Source of the DNA: Nocardia fluminea
GTDB lineage: Bacteria; Actinomycetota; Actinomycetes; Mycobacteriales; Mycobacteriaceae
Reading direction: 5' to 3'
Assembly (NCBI RefSeq): GCF_002846365.1
Contig: NZ_PJMW01000002.1
Span: 5,270,001-5,334,000 of the forward strand
Length of the DNA: 64,000 nt
Shown here: piece after piece, positions 32,186-41,693 of the stretch
How positions within the stretch are numbered: the first letter of the stretch is position 1
How the letters are laid out: every line of letters starts with the position of its first letter
The notes under the pieces: model-generated
Told to the model about the DNA's origin: nothing
What the model saw: the letters and a program-made list of their open reading frames with translations, nothing else
Databases searched by the model: none
Made by a program: the position numbers and the translations under genes

Positions 32186-32302
32186 GACTGTCAACAGCCT
32201 CCGTCAGTTGTAGATCTAAAGGGGAGGTTTCTGATTCGAGCCCAGATCGGGGAGCACGTACCTGCGCTTGTTCTACCCGTGGCGCACGGCGGGCCCCGCA
32301 GT

Positions 32303-33352
32303 TCAGTGGAGGCGGGACCAGTCCTGCCAAGTGGCCAGCGCCTTGCTCGTTTCGAGGTCCGGTCGGGCCCAGGCGGCATGGCAGAGAGTGCGAGCAGCGT
32401 CCAGGAGTTGCGTTCGGGTCGGCATGGTGCTGCTCGGTGGTTGCAGAGTCAGGTCATGACTCGATGCCGATACCGTCCACCCGGCGCAGATCCATCGAGA
32501 CCTGTCGTGGGTGACAGATTCTCTGGTGTGAAATAGCTCCTGCAGGTCGAACCCGAGGTAAGTGGGGCGATGAGGGGGCGGAGCGATCAGCAGGTCACGT
32601 AGTTTCGTGATTCCCGTCAGGACGAGCAGGCTGGGCAGCCCCATTCGATTGCCGCCGGCGATATCTGTATCCAATGAGTCACCGATTACCAGGTGGGGGC
32701 CGCTGGTGCGCGACAAGGCTTCCTGGTAGATCGGCGCGTACGGCTTGCCCGCAAAATCAGGGGTTGCGCCGGTGGCTAACCGGACCGCTTCGGCCAATGC
32801 GCCGTTGCCGGGCGCGATTCCGCCTTCACGGGGAACCGCGATATCGCTGTTGGTGACGATCCACGGAACGCCGCGGCCGACCGCGTAGGCCGCCTCGGCC
32901 AGTTGGCGCCAATCGACCTCGGGTGCGAAGCCCTGGACGACGAGATCGGGGTCGTCGTCGGCCTTGTGGACCGGTGTCAGGCCGTGTTCCCACAGCGCCG
33001 TCTTCATGGCTACGCCGCCCACCATCAGTGCTCGTGCCCCGGGAATCCACCGAGCTGCCAACGCTGCCGCGGCGTGGGCGGAGGTCACGACGTCTCGCTC
33101 AGCGGCGGGCAGGCCGAGTTCGGTGACCAGTGCGGCGACCTCGTGCGGGGTGCGGGAGGCGTTGTTGGTCAGGAACAACGTTCGGAGCCCGGCCGAGCGT
33201 GCCGCGGTCAAGGCATCCACCGCGCCGTCCACGGGCGTTGTGCCGTGATAGACGACTCCGTCGAGATCGACCAGCGCGCTCGCGAAGCGCTGCGCCAACG
33301 GCAGCCGAGTGCAGGTCGGCTGCTGCTCCTGTGGCATGGACCCCCCAATCAA
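32303..33352 (-). CDS. HAD-IIA family phosphatase (NagD-like)
   Basis: The protein has up to 349 residues; the start may be 33352 or the ATG at 33337 (MPQEQQPTCTR). Motif I is ALVDLDGVVYHG, motif II FLTNNASRT, the cap-domain Lys region GKPYAPIYQEAL and motif III GDSLDTDIAGG. These enzymes dephosphorylate nucleotides or sugar phosphates; the substrate is open. The C-terminal 60 residues beyond the HAD fold are an extension seen in actinobacterial homologues. The gene is separate from the LysR gene by 20 bp on the same strand, so they may be co-transcribed. Confidence 0.92.
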   Translation of the reverse strand: MIGGSMPQEQQPTCTRLPLAQRFASALVDLDGVVYHGTTPVDGAVDALTAARSAGLRTLFLTNNASRTPHEVAALVTELGLPAAERDVVTSAHAAAALAARWIPGARALMVGGVAMKTALWEHGLTPVHKADDDPDLVVQGFAPEVDWRQLAEAAYAVGRGVPWIVTNSDIAVPREGGIAPGNGALAEAVRLATGATPDFAGKPYAPIYQEALSRTSGPHLVIGDSLDTDIAGGNRMGLPSLLVLTGITKLRDLLIAPPPHRPTYLGFDLQELFHTRESVTHDRSRWICAGWTVSASSHDLTLQPPSSTMPTRTQLLDAARTLCHAAWARPDLETSKALATWQDWSRLH

Positions 33353-33372
33353 AAGCCGTGTACCTCAAGATG

Positions 33373-34365
33373 TTACGTGTTTTCTGTGGCTACTTTCGCC
33401 TGCTCGGGCGCGTCCGTTCGGGCGTGGCTACCCTGGCGATAGTCGTTGACGACCTCGTGCAGGATGGCCAACTTCGTCGGCACTGGATTGCCCGGGTGCC
33501 AGGCGATGCCGAAGGTGCATTCGGTGAGGTCTTCGACGTCGAGGTAGCGCAGGTCGGGTCGAGGGTAGAGGTCGGCGGCGACTGCTGGGACGAAGGCGAC
33601 CGTGCCGCCGAGCGAGACGGTGGACAGCAGCGACTCGAAGCTCGAGCCCGCGTGTGCGGCATAGCGGACCTGGGAGCCGTCCGGGCGCGGATTCACCGAC
33701 CAGAAGTCGTGGCCTGCTCGGAATGTCGGCGATACCAGGCTGATCACCCGATGCTCGGCGAGATCGGTCAGCTCTAGCGACGAACGTTCGGTCAGCGGAT
33801 CGGAGCCGGCGATGCACGCTAGACGTGGTTCGACAGCGAGTGGTTCGCAGTGCAGGTCGTCGGGCACCGGAAAATGGGCGAAGGCCGCGTCGATTTCACC
33901 CGATTGCAAGGCCAGGAGTTGGTCGCTGAATCGATCCAGTACCCGAACGTCGGGGCCCAGATCGGGGTGCAGTTCGGTCAGCGCCGCGATGATGGTGCGG
34001 GTGGAATCGAGCGCGGTGAAGCTCTCGCACACCCCGAGCCGAAGACGTTCGGATCCAGAGGTCATGCGACGTGCGATATTGCGCAGTTCATCGGCCGCAT
34101 CCACCACGCTGCGGGCAGCGGGCAGCACCGCGCGCCCCGCGGCGGTCAGTTCGACCCGGCGGCTGGATCGGTGGAACAGGGAGACGCCGAGGCGTTCTTC
34201 GAGGGAGCGGATCTGCTGGCTGAGGGCGGGTTGGGTCAGGTACAGCCGACGCGCGGCGCGACCGAAGTGAAGTTCCTCGGCGAGGGTCAGCAGCAGTCGC
34301 AGCTGATGAGCGGTCGGATCGTCGATGCTGGCCAGACGGAGCTCGGATTGATCAATAATCGACAC
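33373..34365 (-). CDS. LysR-family transcriptional regulator
   Basis: This 330-residue protein has an N-terminal winged helix (FGRAARRLYLTQPALSQQIR, then LEERLGVSLFHRSSRRVEL) and a periplasmic-binding-type effector domain. It starts at GTG 34365 and is divergent from the isonitrile-synthase operon, with a shared 200-bp control region. It is therefore the best candidate regulator of that operon, as LysR proteins usually control the divergent neighbour. The inducer is unknown. Confidence 0.92.
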   Translation of the reverse strand: MSIIDQSELRLASIDDPTAHQLRLLLTLAEELHFGRAARRLYLTQPALSQQIRSLEERLGVSLFHRSSRRVELTAAGRAVLPAARSVVDAADELRNIARRMTSGSERLRLGVCESFTALDSTRTIIAALTELHPDLGPDVRVLDRFSDQLLALQSGEIDAAFAHFPVPDDLHCEPLAVEPRLACIAGSDPLTERSSLELTDLAEHRVISLVSPTFRAGHDFWSVNPRPDGSQVRYAAHAGSSFESLLSTVSLGGTVAFVPAVAADLYPRPDLRYLDVEDLTECTFGIAWHPGNPVPTKLAILHEVVNDYRQGSHARTDAPEQAKVATENT

Positions 34366-34577
34366 ATTATCAAATTACACCGATTCTAATCGTTGCGCCA
34401 TTGCTGGTCGGTGTGCCCGCCTGGCAGGCTGTTGATACGGAAGGTCGGACATCATGAGATGCCGACCGACCGCCGGATCGAACGCAGGCTGTGCCGTAGG
34501 CGGTTCGAATCGGGTCAACGGGGACCGAGAATCACAGGTATCTCCCGGAGCACTGGGGGGGATTTTGAGTTTGGAGA
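34366..34577. promoter_or_regulatory. Divergent control region of the isonitrile operon
   Basis: This 212-bp spacer lies between the LysR gene and pvcA. Its left part is AT-rich (34355-34395) and contains the palindrome CGATTCTAATCG at 34381-34392, a plausible LysR contact site. A run of G (34552-34560) precedes the synthase start. No promoter boxes could be assigned with confidence. Confidence 0.5.
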
Positions 34578-35567
34578 GTGGCTGCTGCCATGTCTGTGGA
34601 GAGCGACATTTCGCGCAAAGTTCTGGAATTTCTACACCGATATCAACGTGTCCATCAGTCGGACGAGGGGGTTCCCACAACGACGGATCGAATCGGCGAA
34701 GCCTACGAGAATCGTAAATCGAAGATTGATTACTTCGTCCGTCGCAACGAGTCCATTCATTTTGTGATACCAGCTTTTCCTGCGAAGTCGCCGAATCGGA
34801 GCAAAGTGCTGGGCTCGACTCCCGACCTCGGGGAGAATTTAGCACTCGGATTCTTGCAGTCGCTGTGCGACTACGTCGGCCACTTCTATTCACCGGGCGC
34901 GCGTATCACTATTTGTTCGGATGGCCATGTATTCGGTGACGTGGTCGGCGTATCCGACATTCTTGTGACCGAATATCGCGAGGAAATCGAGAAGCTTGTC
35001 GCCACCGCGGGATGGATGTCGCTGGACATGTTCGGATTAGACGATGCTTTCGGTAGCCGAGACTACCCGAAGCTGCGCGACGTGCTCGAATGTGACTACT
35101 CCGACTCACTCGAAGCATTGAAGGAAAACATTCGAACCGACGCCGCTACGCGCGCGCTTTTCGATGGTATTCATCGCTTCATGTTCGAGGATGCGATGAG
35201 TGCAGGCGAGGGTGACGTCTCGAAAACGAAGATTCGCAATCAATCGAAGGCAAGTGCCTATCAGACCATTCGACGCAGTAATGCATGGAGCCGCGTGGTG
35301 TCGGAACACTTCCCCGATGCGCTCCGGTTGTCGATTCACCCGCAGCCGCCGCATTCGGAGAAGTTCGGGCTGCATCTGGTGGGAACAAGCGACAGTTGGC
35401 TTACCCCCTGGCATGGTGTCGTGCTCGACGACGGTGTCCACCGCCGACTCGTAAAGCGTTGGAAAGCAGAGGAACTCGGAGCGACCATGGTCTCGCGGCA
35501 CAACCGCCCGAGTCATTTCGTCGCTCCACAGATCACTGCAGAATCCAAGGAGGAACTTTCGGCATGA
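34578..35567 (+). CDS. pvcA: Isonitrile (isocyanide) synthase, PvcA/Dit1 family
   Basis: The product has 329 residues from GTG 34578, or 325 from ATG 34590. It is full length for Dit1_PvcA proteins, with typical FVIPAFPAKSPNRSKVLGST near residue 60, DLGENLALGFLQSLCDYVGH, ICSDGHVFGDVVGVSD and a C-terminal SIHPQPPHSEKFGLHL and PWHGVVLDDG. Characterised members convert the amino group of tyrosine or tryptophan to an isonitrile using ribulose-5-phosphate as carbon source. The gene is GC-poorer than its neighbours (50% in 34621-34680 against 75% in 36661-36720, counted by eye), which suggests transfer. It overlaps the PvcB-like gene by ATGA, the hallmark pairing of the pathway. The amino-acid substrate is not determinable. 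Confidence 0.93.
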   Translation: MAAAMSVESDISRKVLEFLHRYQRVHQSDEGVPTTTDRIGEAYENRKSKIDYFVRRNESIHFVIPAFPAKSPNRSKVLGSTPDLGENLALGFLQSLCDYVGHFYSPGARITICSDGHVFGDVVGVSDILVTEYREEIEKLVATAGWMSLDMFGLDDAFGSRDYPKLRDVLECDYSDSLEALKENIRTDAATRALFDGIHRFMFEDAMSAGEGDVSKTKIRNQSKASAYQTIRRSNAWSRVVSEHFPDALRLSIHPQPPHSEKFGLHLVGTSDSWLTPWHGVVLDDGVHRRLVKRWKAEELGATMVSRHNRPSHFVAPQITAESKEELSA

Positions 35568-36346
35568 CGGTCTCACATAACCCTCTCCGACCATTCGGTC
35601 GCGTGGTCGAGGCATCTGGTGACGCGCAGATCTCCGACATTCCGGTCGAGACCTTGGCCCGATGGGCCGTGGAGTCCCGTGTCCTGGTGCTGCGCGGATT
35701 CTCGTTGCTGAAAACACAGGAATTCGCCGACTACTGCCGACGATGGGGCGAAGTGCTCGAATGGGAGGTCGGCGAAGTCGTCGACCTGGTTGTTCAGGAC
35801 GACCCGAAGAACTATCTCTTCGCGAGCGGCGATGTGCCGTTCCATTGGGACGGCGCCTTCGTGGAATCCGACCCGCGATGGTTCTTCTTCCAGTGTCTGG
35901 ATGCGACTCCGGACGCCGGTGGTGAAACTGTGTTCTGCGACACCACAGCCGTGTATCGGGATGTCGATGATGCGACTCGAAACTTGTGGTCGAAGATCAG
36001 CCTCACCTACTCGACAGAAAAGCTGGCACATTACGGGGGCGAGGTCACCGAGCAGCTTGTCTCGCAGCATCCGGCGACCGGTCTTCCGGTGCTTCGTTTC
36101 GCTGAACCGCTGGATCCGAACATCTACAAGAACCCGGTCTCGGTCACCGTGGACGGTGTCGAGAAGGACACGGAGGAGCAATTCGTGAAGGAGCTGTCCG
36201 AGCGCCTGCACCGCCGTGAATACTGTTATGACCACTCGTGGCGAAAAGGCGACATCCTCATCGCCGACAACTTCTCGCTCGTACACGGACGAAACGCGTT
36301 CAGCGGGCCGACGAATCGGCACCTGCAACGTGTCGAAGTGATCTGA
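35564..36346 (+). CDS. pvcB: Fe(II)/2-oxoglutarate oxygenase, PvcB/TauD-like
   Basis: The protein has 260 residues from the ATG at 35564, inside the end of pvcA. The iron triad is visible: HWD (His 94, Asp 96) in VPFHWDGAF and His 241 in SLVHGRNAFSG, with the 2-oxoglutarate-binding Arg in the tail HLQRVEVI. In known isonitrile pathways this partner desaturates and decarboxylates the isonitrile amino acid to a vinyl isonitrile, or only oxidises the side chain. Which outcome applies here cannot be told from sequence. Confidence 0.9.
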   Translation: MTVSHNPLRPFGRVVEASGDAQISDIPVETLARWAVESRVLVLRGFSLLKTQEFADYCRRWGEVLEWEVGEVVDLVVQDDPKNYLFASGDVPFHWDGAFVESDPRWFFFQCLDATPDAGGETVFCDTTAVYRDVDDATRNLWSKISLTYSTEKLAHYGGEVTEQLVSQHPATGLPVLRFAEPLDPNIYKNPVSVTVDGVEKDTEEQFVKELSERLHRREYCYDHSWRKGDILIADNFSLVHGRNAFSGPTNRHLQRVEVI

Positions 36347-36347
36347 T

Positions 36348-37592
36348 ATGGGTAGCCCTATCGGAATTGTCGGGGCAGGCATATCAGGTCTGCATCTCAT
36401 GCTCAGGCTGCAACAACTCGGAATCGAAGCGACTCTGTATTCTCGCCAGAATCCGGACGAGATCCGAAGCGGCCCGCCGCTGAATTTCGTCACCCGTTTC
36501 GGATCCACCAGGGAACGGGAAAATTCGCTCGGCATCACCGATTGGTCGTCGAGCGAATTCGACAACGCGTGGATGCACATGCGGATCGAAGGTGAGCAAT
36601 CACTTGCCCTTCGGGGCGCGTTGCCGCGACCAGCTAGCTCCGTCGACTTCCGGATGTATCTGGCCGGGCTGCTCGAATCGGTGATCGGGCGCGGCGGGGC
36701 CGTGGTGCAGAGTCGACCGGCCGACGGCCGCGATCTCGCCGACCTGGCGGCGCGCCACGACCTGCTGATCGTCGCGGCGGGGCGCGGTGAGCTACAGCAG
36801 GTGTTTCCTCGTGATCCGGCGCGTTCGCCTTTTCGGGCGGCGCCGAGAGTTCTTGCGGGCGGGCTGTTCCAGGGCATCGCGCCGCCGGATCCGCCGGGTA
36901 TGAGCATGAACATGGTCCCGGGGGTCGGTGAGATCCACGCGCCGACCTTCCATTCCTTCGATGGGCGAGTAACAGCTGTGCTGATCGAGGCGGTGCCGGG
37001 TGGGGCGTTCCAGCCCGTGACCGGGCCTGAGCATCGCGACGATCCCGAACTGTTCGCAAAGCGTGTACTCGACCTCATCACTACCTATGCGCCGTCACTG
37101 CGTGAGCGCGTCGAGGACACCGAGTTCGGTCTGACCAGGCCGATCGATGTCATGCAGGGCGCGTTGGTGCCCACGGTCCGCCGCGGGTGGGCTGAAATGG
37201 GCGAAGGTCGACATGCCCTGGCGATCGGCGACGCGTGGATCGTGAACGACCCGCTCACCGCGCAGGGGGCCAATCTCGGTTCGGCGCAGGCCTTTCAGGT
37301 CGCGCAAGCACTGGCATCGCACCGCGGTGCCTTCGACGCGAACTTCTGTATGGCGCTGTCCGAACAGTTGTGGGCGACGGCGCAACCGGTCGTCGACTGG
37401 ACCAATATGTTCCTCGGTGCTCCCGCGCCACAGGTCCTCTCGCTTCTCACCGCCGCGTCCGGTGACCAGCACGTCGCCGACGCGTTCATCGCGAATATGG
37501 ATGATCCACCAGCGATGTGGCACAGCATCAGCATGCCCGAGCACACCGCGGCGTTCATCGAAGCGGCTCAGTCCACGAGGAGCAAGCAGTGA
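36348..37592 (+). CDS. StyA-like FAD monooxygenase (first copy)
   Basis: The 414-residue protein has the Rossmann start IGIVGAGISGLHLMLRLQQL and the length and layout of styrene/indole monooxygenase StyA: SSVDFRMYLAGLLE, DLLIVAAGRGEL, and the flavin-binding IGDAWIVNDPLTAQGANLGS. StyA enzymes epoxidise vinyl-aromatics or indole using FADH2 supplied by a separate reductase. A PvcB-type vinyl isonitrile would be a fitting substrate (inference). No StyB reductase is seen in the window. It starts one base after the PvcB-like stop. Confidence 0.87.
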   Translation: MGSPIGIVGAGISGLHLMLRLQQLGIEATLYSRQNPDEIRSGPPLNFVTRFGSTRERENSLGITDWSSSEFDNAWMHMRIEGEQSLALRGALPRPASSVDFRMYLAGLLESVIGRGGAVVQSRPADGRDLADLAARHDLLIVAAGRGELQQVFPRDPARSPFRAAPRVLAGGLFQGIAPPDPPGMSMNMVPGVGEIHAPTFHSFDGRVTAVLIEAVPGGAFQPVTGPEHRDDPELFAKRVLDLITTYAPSLRERVEDTEFGLTRPIDVMQGALVPTVRRGWAEMGEGRHALAIGDAWIVNDPLTAQGANLGSAQAFQVAQALASHRGAFDANFCMALSEQLWATAQPVVDWTNMFLGAPAPQVLSLLTAASGDQHVADAFIANMDDPPAMWHSISMPEHTAAFIEAAQSTRSKQ

Positions 37593-38731
37593 CAGTGAAC
37601 GTCGGATTGGTGTGGGACGCCGTCGGATCCGTCGACGGCGGGCGTGGCTTGCTCGACCTGGCTCGCACGCACGGGCTGGATGCCTTCCTGGTCTTCGACC
37701 ACTTGATCAATGCCTTCCCCAGCCAGGCATGGGATACCGACTTCACCTATCTGGCGTCGCAGGCGCCGAGCCCGGACCAATGCCTCGACTTCGCCACGGT
37801 GCTGGGCAACTTCGCACCACAAGCGGGGCCGGTCCAGCTTGTTGTCGGTGTCACCGACCCGAATCGACGCCACCCCGCGGTTCTGGCGCAGACGGCATTG
37901 ACGTTGGCGCAGTTCACCGAGCGCCCGCCGGTGCTCGGCATCGGAGCAGGCGCGTTGGAGAACCTCCAACCCTACGGACTACCCCACGATCGCCGAGTCG
38001 ACCGGGTGGAGGAGGCGCTGCAGATCTTGCGAATGCTGCTCGGAGGTCCCGGCCCGCACGATTTCCGAGGCAAACACTTCACCCTGGATCAAGCATTGAT
38101 GGGTCTGAGGGCTCCGGCAGGTCGGGAGCCACGGCTGTGGGTCGGTGGCAGTCGTGACCGGATGCTCGCCCTGACCGGCAGATACGCGGATGGGTGGCTG
38201 CCGGCGGAACTCATGGTGCCAGACGAGTACACGCGCCGATTGAGGGTCGTGCGGCAGGCAGCCGAGACCGCAGGCCGGGATCCGGCGGCGATCGTCGCCT
38301 CCGGTGGGGTGCCTATCGTGGTCGCCGAAACCGATGAGCAAGCCCGTGCGCTGTTGGACTCAACCGCCATCCGGTTTCTCGCACTGCACGCCGGTGCCGA
38401 TGCGTGGGCCGCGCATGGTGCCGAGCACCCCTTTGGCACCGGCTACCAGGGGCTCAAGGATCTGTTGCCGCACATGCTGACCCGCGAGGACGTCCAGCAG
38501 GCAATGTCTGTGATCCCGGACCGGGTCGTGGCAGATCAGGTGCTCGTCGGGAGCAGACAGACCGTGCTCGACCGAATAGGCGAGCTGGTCGAGGCGGGTC
38601 TGCAACACCCGATGCTGATTCCGGTGTCGGCCATGGCTTCGCCGGAGGCAGCAGCGTTCACCCTCGAGTCGGTGGCCTGGCTGGCGCGTGAACTGCGCGC
38701 TCCCGTACAGATCGGAGAGATCACCGTATGA
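37589..38731 (+). CDS. LLM-class flavin/F420-dependent oxidoreductase
   Basis: This 380-residue protein starts at GTG 37589, overlapping the StyA-like stop. It is a luciferase-like TIM barrel: VGLVWDAVGSVDGGRGLLDL, LDAFLVFDHLINAF, VLGIGAGALENLQPYG and LWVGGSRDRMLALTGRYADG. In actinomycetes this group uses reduced F420 or FMN. It may reduce or oxidise an intermediate of the isonitrile pathway. Its stop overlaps the start of the second StyA-like gene. Confidence 0.88.
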   Translation: MTVNVGLVWDAVGSVDGGRGLLDLARTHGLDAFLVFDHLINAFPSQAWDTDFTYLASQAPSPDQCLDFATVLGNFAPQAGPVQLVVGVTDPNRRHPAVLAQTALTLAQFTERPPVLGIGAGALENLQPYGLPHDRRVDRVEEALQILRMLLGGPGPHDFRGKHFTLDQALMGLRAPAGREPRLWVGGSRDRMLALTGRYADGWLPAELMVPDEYTRRLRVVRQAAETAGRDPAAIVASGGVPIVVAETDEQARALLDSTAIRFLALHAGADAWAAHGAEHPFGTGYQGLKDLLPHMLTREDVQQAMSVIPDRVVADQVLVGSRQTVLDRIGELVEAGLQHPMLIPVSAMASPEAAAFTLESVAWLARELRAPVQIGEITV

Positions 38732-39949
38732 CCACCATCGGCATTGTCGGCACAGGAATTTCCGGGCTGCAGCTCGCCCTGCGGCTCCAGCAGCTCGGGA
38801 TCGAGGTCGTGGTCTACTCCGCACAGGAACTCGACCAGCTCGCCACCGGGCGACCTCGCAACTTCCCCGCCCGATTCGGCCCCACCCAGCAGCGAGAACG
38901 CCAGCTCGGAGTCTTCGACTGGGACACCGCCGACGCCCAGGTACGCCGCTGGGATGTCACCGTCGGCACAGGTGAGCGCGCACTGGCATTTCACGGGGAG
39001 CTGCGCCCACCGTCGAGCGTCGTGGACTTCCGGCTCTACCTGCCGCACCTGTGCGCCACATTCGCCGAGCGTGGCGGAAACGTCGTCGTCGGAGCGCGAC
39101 CGATCACCGAAGTGGCCGAGCAGCACGACCTGGTCGTGGTGGCCAACGGCGATCGCTCGATGCGGGAGCTGTTCCCGCGTGACGAATCGCGCTCGGTCTT
39201 CGATGCTCCCCAGCGGATCCTCTGCAGCGGTTTGTACCGCGGAATCAGCGAGGACACACCACAATCGCTGGACCTGTGCCTGATCCCCGGTATCGGGGAG
39301 ATCTTCCGCATCCCCTTCCTGACACCACAGGGCCGCGCTGACGTGCTGGCGTTCGAAGCTGTTCCCGGCGGACCGCTCGAACCGATCTCCCGGGTCGATC
39401 CCGCTGTCGAACCCGTGAGGTTCTACCGCGACGTCCTCGCACTGCTCGGCGAATTCGCGCCCGGACTACGAGAACGTGTCGATGGCCAGGATTTCGCGCA
39501 CATCGGACCCGGCGAGCTGGCCCAGGGCAGCGTGACACCCGATGGTCCGCCAAGGCTGGACATCCCTGCCGAACGGCAAGTGCGCCATCGCAATCGGCGA
39601 CGCGTGGATTACCAATGACCCATTAACGGCGCAGGGGGCGAATCTCGGTTCACACACTGCGTTCGCACTCGCCGATCTGCTTGTGGCGCAGGCAGGCGGA
39701 TACAACGAGACGTTCTGCCGGGCCGCCTCCGAGCAGCTGTGGGCGCATGCCCGCAACGTTGTCGACTGGAGTGCCGCGTTTCTCGGGCCTGCGCCGGCGC
39801 ACACCGCCGCATTGTTCGCGAGGGCGGCGGAGGACAAACGGATCGCCGAAGCGTTCATCAACAACTTCAACGACCCGGTCGCGATGTGGCAGAGCTTGGC
39901 CGGGCCCCGGGGAACCGAGTCGTTCCTAGCCGAATACATCGAGGAGTGA
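38728..39949 (+). pseudogene. StyA-like FAD monooxygenase (second copy), frameshifted
   Basis: The frame from ATG 38728 encodes IGIVGTGISGLQLALRLQQL and follows the first copy closely to AQGSVTP. Then an extra C in CCC at 39538-39540 throws it out of frame. The rest continues in the +1 frame from 39542 as MVRQGWTSLPNGKCAIAIGD and AWITNDPLTAQGANLGSHTA to a TGA at 39947. With one C removed it would be a normal 406-residue enzyme, so this is either a very recent pseudogene or a sequencing error. The flavin-binding GD and C-terminal half would be lost as it stands. Confidence 0.85.
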
Positions 39950-39950
39950 C

Positions 39951-40469
39951 ATGACCAACTTGGACATCGAGATCGACCACAAAGGGATCCTGATCCCGGA
40001 AGCCGACCAGACCGCGGTCACCCTGCTCGACGGACTCGCATACATCCGCGTCCCGGGTAGGGCGACCCGGGACTCCTTCACAGTGGTGGAGCACACCGGT
40101 CAGCGCGGATACAACACCCCGCTGCACTACCACCACATCGAGGACGAAGTATTCATGGTGCTCGACGGTGCGCTGCGCATGGTCTGTGACGGCCAGGAGC
40201 AGCTCGCCGAGGCCGGCACGACGATGGTCATCCCACGGATGGTCGCCCACGGATTCGTCGCGATCTCGGACAAGGTCAGGTTCCTCACCATTCACTCGAC
40301 GCCGGACCTGGGCAACAAACCCCAGTTCGACCTGTTCCTCGCAGCCGAGATGCCTGCGGCGCAGGCGAGCCGGACGCCGACCGAGGAAATCGGTCCCGAT
40401 CTCGACCACATCATTTCGCTCGGTACCGCCTATGGGTACTGCTACGCCGGTCCCGCGCCGATGCCCTAG
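39951..40469 (+). CDS. Cupin-domain protein
   Basis: This 172-residue protein has a single cupin_2 barrel. The metal-binding motif is TPLHYHHIEDEVFMVLDGAL and the second motif is PRMVAHGFVAIS. The C-terminal 50 residues extend beyond the barrel. Such proteins are mono- or dioxygenases, isomerases or binding proteins; the histidine-rich first motif suggests a metal site. It starts 1 nt after the StyA-like stop, within the operon. Confidence 0.85.
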   Translation: MTNLDIEIDHKGILIPEADQTAVTLLDGLAYIRVPGRATRDSFTVVEHTGQRGYNTPLHYHHIEDEVFMVLDGALRMVCDGQEQLAEAGTTMVIPRMVAHGFVAISDKVRFLTIHSTPDLGNKPQFDLFLAAEMPAAQASRTPTEEIGPDLDHIISLGTAYGYCYAGPAPMP

Positions 40470-40520
40470 CGCCGGGTCCTCGACCATCGACCAATTCCTA
40501 CTCGGACAGAGAAGAGAACC

Positions 40521-41693
40521 ATGCGGTTGAGTCTCGCATCACTTGTATTGTGCGTCTTCGGCATCACCACCGGTGAGTTCGTCATCGCGGGGATCCTGCC
40601 CGACGTCTCCGCCGATCTGGGTGTGTCCATCCCGGCCGCGGGACTCCTTGTCACGGCCTACGCCATCGGAATGATCATCGGTGGGCCGACACTGACCGCC
40701 CTCACCACGCGGTTTCCCCGCAAGCCCCTGATGGTCACGCTGCTGGTGGTCGCTGTCGTGGGAAATATCGCCTCGGCGCTCGCACCTGCGTACGAGGCTC
40801 TGTTCGCGGCCCGGATCGTCACCGCGCTGGTGACATCGACCTTCTTCGCCAATGCGATCGTCACCGCGGTGTCGACAGCGCCGGAAGGAAAGCAGGCCTC
40901 GACGGTGTCGAAGCTGGTCTTCGGCATGAATATGGCGATGATCCTGGGCGCGCCGCTGGGCACCTTCATCGGCTCCCAGTACGGATGGCGTGCCACCTTC
41001 GCCGCGGTCGCCGCGGTCTGCGCTCTCGGTTTGCTGCTGGTGATCCGGCTGGTCCCTGCCGTGGCGAACGCAGGCGGGTCCGCGATGGCCGAAATGCGGG
41101 TATTCCTCAGTCGTGATGTGCAATTGGCGATCGCGATCACCGCGATCGCCAATGCCGGAGCGCTGATGGTGTTTACCTATTTCTCGCCGCTGCTGACCGA
41201 TGTCAGCGGCTTCACCAGTGGTTCCGTCGCCGGCTGGCTGCTGGTCTACGGTGTCGGCGCGACCGTGGGCAATCTCATCGGCGGCCGCCTGTCGGACCGG
41301 GCCCTGATGCCTTCCCAGATCGGGCTGCTGACCCTGTTGACCGCAGCCCTTGCTGTCATGTGGCTGGTCAGCACCAACGTCGTGCTCATCGCGGTAATGG
41401 TGTTCGTCCTCGGCGCACTGGGCTTCTCAGTGATCCCGGGAATGCAGGCACGGGTGCTGAGCACCGCGGCGGCGGCACCGACACTGGCCATGGCGGTGAA
41501 CGCGTCGGCCTACCAGCTCGCGGCCGCCTTCGCGGGCTGGCTCGGCGGGCGGGTCATCGACAGCAGCGGCCTGCGATCGGTGTATCTGGTCGCAGCGGCC
41601 GTCACCGTCGCGGGCATCGCCCTGAGTGGAGTGGCGTGGTACCGCGATCGCCTGGCTACCGACGTCAACGACGCGAAAGTGGCTGTGTCATGA
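40521..41693 (+). CDS. MFS drug/metabolite exporter (DHA1 type)
   Basis: The 390-residue protein has twelve predicted membrane helices. It opens with LVLCVFGITTGEFVIAGILP and has the motif-A-like loop TRFPRKPLM and motif C-like GAPLGTFIGSQYGWR. It is of the CmlA/AraJ antiporter type. Its position in the operon makes it the likely product exporter or self-resistance pump. Its end overlaps the rhodanese start (ATGA). Confidence 0.92.
   Translation: MRLSLASLVLCVFGITTGEFVIAGILPDVSADLGVSIPAAGLLVTAYAIGMIIGGPTLTALTTRFPRKPLMVTLLVVAVVGNIASALAPAYEALFAARIVTALVTSTFFANAIVTAVSTAPEGKQASTVSKLVFGMNMAMILGAPLGTFIGSQYGWRATFAAVAAVCALGLLLVIRLVPAVANAGGSAMAEMRVFLSRDVQLAIAITAIANAGALMVFTYFSPLLTDVSGFTSGSVAGWLLVYGVGATVGNLIGGRLSDRALMPSQIGLLTLLTAALAVMWLVSTNVVLIAVMVFVLGALGFSVIPGMQARVLSTAAAAPTLAMAVNASAYQLAAAFAGWLGGRVIDSSGLRSVYLVAAAVTVAGIALSGVAWYRDRLATDVNDAKVAVS

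Noticed and set aside
32303..34365. HAD phosphatase as part of the isonitrile operon
   Set aside because: It lies on the other strand beyond the LysR gene and is a generic HAD-IIA enzyme; no link to the pathway is visible.
41360..41689. Possible long N-terminal extension of the rhodanese
   Set aside because: It overlaps the MFS gene in another frame; the ATG at 41690 with ATGA coupling and a normal family length is the better start.
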